From positions 1 through 8,049 of the forward strand of contig CAAGKL010000160.1 of the NCBI GenBank assembly GCA_900770405.1: a stretch of 8,049 bases of DNA. The letters run 5' to 3'. Positions 1 to 6,294 of the stretch are shown one piece after another. The position numbers and the translations under genes are program-made. This DNA is from Clostridia bacterium (GTDB taxonomy: Bacteria > Bacillota > Clostridia > UBA1381). The number at the start of each line of letters is the position of its first letter. The first letter of the stretch is position 1. Under the pieces are notes generated by a model. That model was not told the DNA's origin. It saw only the letters and a program-made list of their open reading frames with translations, and searched no databases.

Positions 1-1806
1 AGGCTTTCGCGCGGCGCGGAAATTCGGATTAACGGCGAGTGCATCGCGAAAACGACCGTCGACGACGAGCTGACCGGCAGAAAAAGGGACATTCGGGTTT
101 ATGTCAAAAAGGGCAAAAATCCCGTTTTCATAAAGGCGAAGAAAACCGCGCTGGGCTTCGGCGCGGAGTTCGGCGAGGCGTGCATTGCGTGGAAGCCGAT
201 TTATATGTATATGCCCTTTTCGGAGTATCGCGGCTATCTGGGAATAGCCTGTTCAAAGGTGTTTGAAAGGGATATTTATGAAAATACCCTCCCGGATATC
301 GAGGGCAGTATTCCGGAGGAGTTTGTCTGCGCGAAAAAAGAGGATAAGAGCGTTTTTGAGAAGGACGGCTATGCCTACGGCGCGTCGTCCGTTATTGCGG
401 CGAAAAATATGAGGGCGCGCCTTGTGTTTTCGACCTCGGGCAATGCGTCGGTGTATGTAAATTCCGAAAAGGTCGGCGGGGGCAGGGGCGAATTTTGTGT
501 CGACGCCGATTTTGCGGCGGGCAGAAACAGCGTCGTTGCCGAAATTGAGTGCAGCAGGAACAGGCGGTTTGATTTTGCCGCGGCGGCATATGCGGACGAA
601 GAGCAAATCGGCTTTTCCGCGGACGAGTATGTGCGCGGCGCGCCCGAATGGCTGTTTCTCGGCGTGTCGACCGGGAAAAATCCGTCGGTTACACGGTATA
701 AAAATATCCATACCGAAATTGACGCAGATGATTTCTGGCGCGCCGGGGTTTCGGAAAATTATATCAGAAAGCTGCGCGACAATGATATCTACGGAAAGTG
801 GACATATCCGATAGGCGTTGTCCTTTACGGACTTCTTGCGGCGGCTGACGGACTTTCGGACAGCTGCATAAGGGATTATGCTGTGGGGCATTTGGAGAAG
901 ATTACCCAAAATCAGAGCTATGCCGATTTTGATATGCGCCGGAACGGGCTGCCGTCGATTAACAGACCGATAACCTGCCTCGGTATGCTCGATTATTGCG
1001 GCTCGTGCGCGAATGCGCTGCTTGCGGCGATTGAATTTGCGCATAACAGGGCGCAGGTTGAGATGATTGCAAAAAGGGTTGCCGATTATATCGAAAAGGG
1101 TCAGGAACGGCTCGAAAACGGTATGTTTTACAGGGAAAGGGCAGACTCAGTGATAGATTATAAGGCTGTATGGGCGGACGATTTGTATATGTGCGTTCCG
1201 TTCTTGTGCAGGTATTATAAGCTGACGGGCGAGCGGAAATACCTTGACGATGCGGCGGAGCAAGTGCTGCATTTTAAGCAAAAGCTGTTTATGCCCGATG
1301 TGGGGCTTATGAGCCACGTTTATAATCTGATTTACGGTAAAAAGACCGGAGTACCATGGGGCAGGGGCAACGGCTGGACGCTTGTTGCGCTGACAGAGCT
1401 TTTGGAGGTGCTGCCGGAAGAACACGTGTCGTACAGCGAAATTCTGAGCTTTTATAAGGCTTTCTGCCGCGGGATATTGAGCTGCTTTGACGGTATGTGG
1501 CATCAGGTGTTAAATGACAAGGCATCATACAAGGAGACCTCCTGCACGGCGATGTTCATATACGGCTTTGCGCGCGGGTATCTGCGCGGAAGGCTCGGCG
1601 CGGAATTTAAGGACGCCGCGCTGGGGGCGTGGGCGAAGATGTGCAATGAGGCGATAGATGAGCACGGCAATATTTACGGCGTGTGCTGCGGGTCGGCGTA
1701 TTCGTTTCGGAGCGATTATTATAAGTACGAGCTGCCGTGGGTGAAGAACGATACCCACGGAACGGGGATTGTACTTCTTGCCGGCGTGGAGATTTCAAAG
1801 CTTTAA
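1..1806 (+). CDS. GH105/GH88-family unsaturated rhamnogalacturonyl (uronyl) hydrolase, 5'-truncated by the window
   Basis: The frame is open from base 1, so the start lies upstream; 601 residues are visible (numbered from base 1). Family members hydrolyse the 4,5-unsaturated uronic acid at the non-reducing end of oligosaccharides released by pectin or rhamnogalacturonan lyases, using a hydration-type mechanism. Visible barrel hallmarks, about residues 270-600, are: MLDYCGS near 329-335 (Asp331), WADDLYM at 391-397 (its first Asp aligns with the catalytic Asp of YteR), SHVYN with His439, PWGRGNGW ending at 459, ETSCTAM from 512, and a C-terminal DTHGTG around His586. Upstream are two beta-sandwich-like segments with the INGE / VYVNSEKV ... 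AAGRNSVV pattern of galactose-binding-like folds, at about 1-65 and 137-195. The classic YteR-like enzyme is about 370 residues, so this is a long form. Whether it is exported cannot be judged without its N-terminus. The following dockerin beta-helix gene supports a pectin role. GH88 specificity is the main alternative. Confidence 0.86.
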   Translation, partial: RLSRGAEIRINGECIAKTTVDDELTGRKRDIRVYVKKGKNPVFIKAKKTALGFGAEFGEACIAWKPIYMYMPFSEYRGYLGIACSKVFERDIYENTLPDIEGSIPEEFVCAKKEDKSVFEKDGYAYGASSVIAAKNMRARLVFSTSGNASVYVNSEKVGGGRGEFCVDADFAAGRNSVVAEIECSRNRRFDFAAAAYADEEQIGFSADEYVRGAPEWLFLGVSTGKNPSVTRYKNIHTEIDADDFWRAGVSENYIRKLRDNDIYGKWTYPIGVVLYGLLAAADGLSDSCIRDYAVGHLEKITQNQSYADFDMRRNGLPSINRPITCLGMLDYCGSCANALLAAIEFAHNRAQVEMIAKRVADYIEKGQERLENGMFYRERADSVIDYKAVWADDLYMCVPFLCRYYKLTGERKYLDDAAEQVLHFKQKLFMPDVGLMSHVYNLIYGKKTGVPWGRGNGWTLVALTELLEVLPEEHVSYSEILSFYKAFCRGILSCFDGMWHQVLNDKASYKETSCTAMFIYGFARGYLRGRLGAEFKDAALGAWAKMCNEAIDEHGNIYGVCCGSAYSFRSDYYKYELPWVKNDTHGTGIVLLAGVEISKL

Positions 1807-1812
1807 GAGGTG
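1805..1812 (+). promoter_or_regulatory. Ribosome binding site deciding the start of the beta-helix gene
   Basis: AAGAGGTG overlaps the stop codon of the upstream gene and ends 6 bases before the ATG at 1819. A GTG at 1810 opens the same frame three codons earlier, but it lies inside this Shine-Dalgarno sequence and so is very unlikely to be the start. Starting at 1819 also gives a clean signal peptide beginning MKTTAK. Confidence 0.75.
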
Positions 1813-1818
1813 ACTGAT

Positions 1819-4173
1819 ATGAAAACAACAGCTAAGCTATTCTTTATTTTGCTGGCGGCTGTGCTGCTTCCGGCGGCAGCCTTTGCCGAGGAATACTATG
1901 TCGATGCGGCAAGGGGAAATGACGCAAGCAGCGGCAGCGCGGGCGCGCCGTTCGCGACCGTGCAGAAAGCAGCGGACACGGTAAAGGCGGGTGACACGGT
2001 CATTATCCGCCCGGGCGTATACTACGAGAATGTCGTGCTCAATGCGACCGGAGAAAAGGGGCTGCCGATTATTTTTAAGGCTGAAAAATTTGAACGCGGC
2101 AGCGTCATAATCAGCGGTGCGGACAGGGATATAGCCGAGCGAAAGAAGAAATGGACGCTTGAGGACGCGGCTATAGGAATGTATTCGATACCGCTCGACT
2201 ATCCGATATACCGAATGACCGCAAATGACGTGCAGGTCGTGGAATACCGTTCGCTCACCGGGCTTAAGACGTACATATACAATGCGACCGATGACGGGGA
2301 CGCGGGCTATGCGCCCGGGTATGAGCACGGATTTTTCTATGATGAGGAGAATAAAAAGCTTTATGTGCGGCTGGGCAATGACGGCTGCATCGAAACCGAC
2401 GACCCGAACTCGGATAAGGTTACGATAAATATTACAAGAACGCCCACGTCCAATCAAAGCAGCTGGGGCGGGAAAAGCTACAGCGCGCAGGGGCAGTCGG
2501 CAATCACCGGCAAGGGCAGCTTTTTGTTCGGCGTAACGAGCGAAAGGTCGGCGAATGTGGTTATTTCGGGAATAACCTTTAAAATGCCCGCGGTTGCGGC
2601 GGTGTGGGCAAGATGCCACGACCTGACGGTGAGCAACTGCTGGTTTATCGGCTGCATAGAGGGCGTGCGCGGGGGCTGCGCGGCGACCGCCGACCCTACC
2701 TTTGTGTCGAAGAATATAGTCATCGAGCATTGCTTTTACACCAATTATCCGATATATACCGACGCGCTGAAGATGATTGAAAAATACAAGGACGACACAT
2801 ACGCAAGAAATATCGACGTTGACGAAAACGGAAAGATAATAACCGATGCGAACGGCAAAATACCCAACGTGACCGTGCCCAAGGTTTTGTGGTTCTGGCA
2901 GGCGAAAAACGGAATGACCTGCAACTACGAGGGCGGCGGTCTCGCCTGCTATATCGGCGAGGACTGGGTTGTGCGGTACAATCATTTTGACGATTTGCTC
3001 GACGGCTTTTCCTCTTTCGGCAATTTCAGCTACTGGACCTATACGGTTATGGCGGGGAAGGGAAGCTATCGGCAGACGCCCGCGAAGAATATTAAAATTT
3101 ACGGTAATAAATTTGATAAGATACTCGATAACGCGATCGAAATGGAGGATAACGTTCAGGGTATGGAAATAGCATACAATGAATTTACCCGCCAGGTATC
3201 GCCCCTTTCGTGGCAGCCGCTGTCGGGCATACCGTATGCGGCGAATATAAATATACACCATAATATCATATATAACACGCCGGAGGAAAACCGTATGATC
3301 GCGTTTGCGAGAAATCATATCACGCAGGACGGGAAAACCTACCGAATGTCGTCGCCGCAGTATTTCGGGCTTTTCAAGCTCGGGGCGAGCAGCTCGGATT
3401 TCGGAAATCTTTCCTGGGTGATAGCCGAGAATTTTCCGACGGACGAAAAGGGTATGCCGCTGGACAGCGTGCGCCCGGGCGATGACGGCATACGAGTGTG
3501 GAACAATACGTTCATATTCCCCGATGCCGCATTTGAGGAAAATGTCGGACTTCTGGGCGGCGGTCCGGATAATGACAGCAACATAATTTTTGAAAATAAC
3601 ATTATCAATGTAATTGTCTGCGCCGAGGACGGCACGTATAAGGGCGGATTTAAGGCAGGGCAGGCGTATACTTATGCCCGCGGCGTAAAATTCGCGCATA
3701 ATATGCTCGTTTCGGGGCTTGACATTGAGGCGTCGAAGGCGATTGGGGATATTTCGGTTTCGTACGCGCCGCGGACGGCGCACGCGGACGAGCCGATGGA
3801 GGACGACGGATTATACAAGGAAAGCATAGAGCGGGTCGGATTCAAGGACTGGAAAAACGGCAATTTTGAGCTGACGGCCGACAGCCCCGCAAGAGGTGCG
3901 GGAGTACAGCTTGACTGCACCGATGAAAGCACCGTCGATATGGGCGCGATTCCGTACGGCGAAAGCTGGAAAATAAACGCCGGACCGTATATCGAGGGCG
4001 ATGTTGATTTTGACGGGGTTGTATCATTGGCGGACGTCGCGGCGGTGGCGTACAGCGTCAATTCCGACGAATATAACCCCCGCGCGGATCTCGACTGTAA
4101 CGGCAGGGTCGACGCGGAGGACGTCGGTATGATTTTGAAGATATATGAGAGAAACGGCGGTGGGAGCAGATGA
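1819..4173 (+). CDS. Secreted right-handed parallel beta-helix protein with C-terminal type I dockerin (putative polysaccharide lyase or hydrolase)
   Basis: The product is 784 residues. Residues 1-23 are a signal peptide with an AFA|E signal peptidase I site. Mature residues 26-72 (YYVDAARGND ... APFATVQKAADTVKAGDTV ... PGVYYENV) are the typical opening of extracellular beta-helix enzymes such as PL9-type pectate lyases and DUF1565 proteins. Next comes an insert with YDEENKKLYVRLG, then degenerate coil repeats (NVVISGITFKM from 246, NIVIEHCFY around 300-307, WVVRYNHFDDLLDG from 383, NIKIYGNKFDKILDNAIEME from 424, INIHHNIIYNTP near 475-490, IRVWNNTFIF near 560, IIFENNIINVI near 590). Seven cysteines lie between 266 and 377. 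Residues 727-777 are a dockerin with two intact calcium loops. The gene follows the GH105 gene by 12 bases, so an extracellular, cohesin-tethered role on pectin or another uronic-acid polymer is plausible. I cannot place it in one PL or GH family or identify catalytic residues, so a binding-only role remains possible. Confidence 0.88.
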   Translation: MKTTAKLFFILLAAVLLPAAAFAEEYYVDAARGNDASSGSAGAPFATVQKAADTVKAGDTVIIRPGVYYENVVLNATGEKGLPIIFKAEKFERGSVIISGADRDIAERKKKWTLEDAAIGMYSIPLDYPIYRMTANDVQVVEYRSLTGLKTYIYNATDDGDAGYAPGYEHGFFYDEENKKLYVRLGNDGCIETDDPNSDKVTINITRTPTSNQSSWGGKSYSAQGQSAITGKGSFLFGVTSERSANVVISGITFKMPAVAAVWARCHDLTVSNCWFIGCIEGVRGGCAATADPTFVSKNIVIEHCFYTNYPIYTDALKMIEKYKDDTYARNIDVDENGKIITDANGKIPNVTVPKVLWFWQAKNGMTCNYEGGGLACYIGEDWVVRYNHFDDLLDGFSSFGNFSYWTYTVMAGKGSYRQTPAKNIKIYGNKFDKILDNAIEMEDNVQGMEIAYNEFTRQVSPLSWQPLSGIPYAANINIHHNIIYNTPEENRMIAFARNHITQDGKTYRMSSPQYFGLFKLGASSSDFGNLSWVIAENFPTDEKGMPLDSVRPGDDGIRVWNNTFIFPDAAFEENVGLLGGGPDNDSNIIFENNIINVIVCAEDGTYKGGFKAGQAYTYARGVKFAHNMLVSGLDIEASKAIGDISVSYAPRTAHADEPMEDDGLYKESIERVGFKDWKNGNFELTADSPARGAGVQLDCTDESTVDMGAIPYGESWKINAGPYIEGDVDFDGVVSLADVAAVAYSVNSDEYNPRADLDCNGRVDAEDVGMILKIYERNGGGSR
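3997..4158 (+). other. Dockerin type I domain at the C-terminus of the beta-helix protein
   Basis: Two EF-hand-like calcium loops are seen. Loop 1 is DVDFDGVVSLAD (4000-4035) and loop 2 is DLDCNGRVDAED (4087-4122). Both have acidic or Asn residues at loop positions 1, 3, 5 and 12 and Gly at position 6, and each is followed by a hydrophobic helix (VAAVAYSV; VGMILKIY). Dockerins bind cohesin modules of scaffoldin-type proteins, so a cohesin partner should be encoded elsewhere in the genome; none is recognisable in this window. Residues just after position 12 (VA / VG) would influence cohesin specificity. Confidence 0.9.
4162..4166 (+). promoter_or_regulatory. Ribosome binding site inside the end of the beta-helix gene
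   Basis: GGGAG lies 6 bases before the ATG at 4173 and 3 bases before a second in-frame ATG at 4170. The spacing favours 4173, which overlaps the upstream TGA (4171-4173) by one base. Translational coupling with the upstream gene is likely. Confidence 0.65.
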
Positions 4174-6284
4174 TGAAAAGAGTGAAAGCGCTGCTGGCGG
4201 CGCTGTCCGCCGCGTGCATATTCGCCGGCTGCGGCGGGGCGTTTGCGGCGGAGAGGGTCTATATCCTGCCGTCGACAACCAATGCAAAGGCGCCGAAGGG
4301 CAATGTTTTTCAGCTGAAGGGCAATAACAATAAGTACATACTGCTCGACAGCACGGAGGAGGGCTATTTTATCCTGTCCGAAAAATTCTGCACGCTGAGG
4401 TCGTATTCAAGGGACGGAAATGCCGTCGCATTCGACCCGGAAAACGAAAACAGCATAGCGTATTGGCTCAATAATGACTATCTTAACGACACCGCCCTGA
4501 GCGGGCGGCTTCCGCAGGTGATGCTCGACAATCTGGTTGAGTGCGAATATGTCACCGAGGGCGGGGGCGATTTTGTGGATTTCAAGTCCGACTATACGGT
4601 AAAATGCAAGGTTGTGCTGCTGTCGCAGACGGAGTGGTCGAAGTATAACTCAAAGTTCGGATACGCCGATGACGCGAGCTCGGGGTTCTGGTTTTTGCGG
4701 ACGGTGAGAGCCTTGACGGGAGCGCCGCTGGTCGCATCGGTAAATGCGCCCAATTACGGCCTGACGGTTGAGGGCAGATGGACGAGTGTGATAGGCATAA
4801 GACCTGCGTTTTACCTGTCCGCTGATTTCTTTTCAAAGGCGAGCCTTGATATGGAAAACACCGGCGATGTCGTAAAATCCGTGGTCAGAAAAGAATATGA
4901 CATAAAAATGCTCAAAAAGGTTTACACCGATGAGGAAATGAGCGCTGTTTTCGATACGGATATTGCCCCCGCCGCGGAGGTTGTCCGGATATCCGGCAGG
5001 GGGATTGTCGGCGAGACGGTGACGGGCAGATATGAGTTTGTATCGCTTGACGAAAGGTCGGAGGACGGCACGCCTATCCAGTGGCAGAGGAGCGCCGATA
5101 AAAAAGTATGGTCGACAATTCTCGGCGCGGATACCTGCGAGTATGTCCCTGCGGAAAATGACGTCGGGTACTATATCCGAATGAAGGTCAGCCCGATGAC
5201 TGCGGCGATGGCGGGGGAGTCGTATGTGTCCGTGCCGCTCGCCTGCAAAATAAGGGCAATATCAAAGCCGCAGGCGGCGAATGTCACCGTTGTGCACGCC
5301 GGGGCTGTAAAGCCGGGGGATATATTGGACGCGACGTATTCATTTTATGACGAAAACCGCGATATTTGCAGCGAGACCGAATATGTATGGGAAAGCCGCC
5401 GCGGCGATGTGACGGAAACGGTGGGAAATACGCGGTATTTCAGACCCTCCGGCAGCGAGGCGGGAAAATATGTACGGGTCGGCGTGATACCGAAAAAGAG
5501 AACAAGCTCGGCGGACGGAAGAAAAACGGTGTGCGGCGATATTGCGTATTCCGACTGGGGATGGGTGGAAAATCTGCCCGCCGCCGTAAATGTCGGCATT
5601 GTGCGGAATATGAACCTGACAATATCCGCGTCAAAAACCGACGGCACAATATCCGTCAAGAGCGCGGCTGTGCCCGCCGGGCAGAGCGAAAGGCTTACGG
5701 CGCAGTATGAGCTTGAGGAGAGCGGCGATTATGAGATTGTGTGCGAATGGCAGGGCTCGGACTCGGAGTACGGCGCATACGGCTGCATAGAGGAAAATTC
5801 CGGGACGCTGGAAATTCAGCCCGATAAGGCTATGTGGGTGCGAGCCAAGGTATACACCAGGAATGCCGCGGGCAGGGGCAGGGCGGCATATTCCGCGCCG
5901 GTGTTAATCGGCGCGGGCGTGGGAAATGCCCCGGGAGGCGAGTACACGCTCACGCAAGGGCTTACCGGCGGGAAAAGATATGAAATATGGATTTTGAACG
6001 ATGCGGGCAAGGGCAGCTATGCATACAGCTTTAAAATCGAGGGCGATAATATACCGCAGCTCACATCGGAGCGTTACCTGATTAAGAGCATAGACCGGGA
6101 GACCGGGCGGACGGTTATCGGGACGCTGACCGGAGAGCGGTACAGCGGCGATGCGTGCTTTAAGGCGGGGGAAATAAGCCCGGCGAGTGATATGATGCTG
6201 ACAATTTTCGACGCGTTGACGACAGCCGCCGTCGGCGGGGATTTTCCGATAACGCGGGCGCGGGTGTTTGTGGTTGAAAAATAA
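4173..6284 (+). CDS. Exported multidomain protein: DUF6273-like domain followed by Ig-like modules, function unknown
   Basis: The product is 703 residues from ATG 4173 (one more if ATG 4170 is used). Residues 1-25 are a signal peptide, with a probable SPase I cut at AFA|A. An IFAGC at 16-20 resembles a lipobox but has Phe at -3, so lipoprotein status is uncertain. Residues about 46-220 resemble DUF6273 (related in my judgement to the FGE/C-type-lectin-like fold): YILLDS near the start, AYWLNNDYLND around 96-106, CKVVLLSQTEW from 145, FWFLR at 172-176 and IGIRPAFYL ending at 215. A linker (VYTDEEMSAVF) leads to an Ig-like module at 270-341 with core Trp304 and ending DVGYYIRMKV, and a second at 370-441 ending AGKYVRVGV. 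A probable third beta-sandwich spans about 472-585 and an unassigned, possibly beta-rich, part spans 585-703. No catalytic signature was seen. The domain set suggests an extracellular binding or structural protein. The next gene is a diverged relative. Confidence 0.85.
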   Translation: MKRVKALLAALSAACIFAGCGGAFAAERVYILPSTTNAKAPKGNVFQLKGNNNKYILLDSTEEGYFILSEKFCTLRSYSRDGNAVAFDPENENSIAYWLNNDYLNDTALSGRLPQVMLDNLVECEYVTEGGGDFVDFKSDYTVKCKVVLLSQTEWSKYNSKFGYADDASSGFWFLRTVRALTGAPLVASVNAPNYGLTVEGRWTSVIGIRPAFYLSADFFSKASLDMENTGDVVKSVVRKEYDIKMLKKVYTDEEMSAVFDTDIAPAAEVVRISGRGIVGETVTGRYEFVSLDERSEDGTPIQWQRSADKKVWSTILGADTCEYVPAENDVGYYIRMKVSPMTAAMAGESYVSVPLACKIRAISKPQAANVTVVHAGAVKPGDILDATYSFYDENRDICSETEYVWESRRGDVTETVGNTRYFRPSGSEAGKYVRVGVIPKKRTSSADGRKTVCGDIAYSDWGWVENLPAAVNVGIVRNMNLTISASKTDGTISVKSAAVPAGQSERLTAQYELEESGDYEIVCEWQGSDSEYGAYGCIEENSGTLEIQPDKAMWVRAKVYTRNAAGRGRAAYSAPVLIGAGVGNAPGGEYTLTQGLTGGKRYEIWILNDAGKGSYAYSFKIEGDNIPQLTSERYLIKSIDRETGRTVIGTLTGERYSGDACFKAGEISPASDMMLTIFDALTTAAVGGDFPITRARVFVVEK
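4308..5195 (+). other. Copy 1 of a duplicated DUF6273-like/linker/Ig cassette
   Basis: This covers residues 46-341 of the gene at 4173. It shares order and landmarks with 6682-7548 in the next gene: an opening ILLDS-type strand, a W/K-L-N/T-N segment, a LLSQTEW-type strand, an aromatic-x-x-Arg motif (FWFLR), RPAFYL, the acidic VYTDEEMSAVF linker, and an Ig module with GETVTG, a core Trp and YYIRMKV. The relationship is visible at protein level only. Confidence 0.7.
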
Positions 6285-6288
6285 GGAG
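6283..6288 (+). promoter_or_regulatory. Ribosome binding site of the last gene
   Basis: AAGGAG starts within the TAA stop of the preceding gene and ends 6 bases before the ATG at 6295. It is a near-consensus Shine-Dalgarno sequence and fixes the start. Confidence 0.85.
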
Positions 6289-6294
6289 ATCTGT

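Noticed and set aside
253..1044. A 263-codon open frame on the minus strand opposite the GH105 gene
   Set aside because: Basic, low-complexity translation with no recognisable family and no ribosome binding context considered convincing; shadow of the GH105 gene.
1810..1818. GTG start three codons upstream for the beta-helix gene
   Set aside because: The GTG sits inside the Shine-Dalgarno sequence AAGAGGTG; ATG 1819 has proper spacing and begins the signal peptide.
1837..3783. A 648-codon open frame on the minus strand opposite the beta-helix gene
   Set aside because: Its product is an Arg/His/Ile-rich string with no domain sense. It lies opposite a gene with signal peptide, beta-helix repeats and dockerin; GC-biased codon use removes stops on the opposite strand.
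4145..4327. A 60-codon + strand frame across the junction of genes 2 and 3
   Set aside because: It overlaps the end of the dockerin gene and the signal peptide of the next gene in another frame, and its product has no features.
4686..4830. Possible variable region of a diversity-generating retroelement target, given the C-type-lectin-like guess
   Set aside because: Target variable regions normally lie at the protein C-terminus; here the domain is N-terminal and followed by Ig modules, and no template repeat or reverse transcriptase is in the window.
4980..5495. Ig-like modules of gene 3 as possible cohesins for the neighbouring dockerin
   Set aside because: They show the core Trp and D/AGxYIR ending of Ig-like repeats, not the cohesin pattern of strands, so no cohesin can be claimed here.
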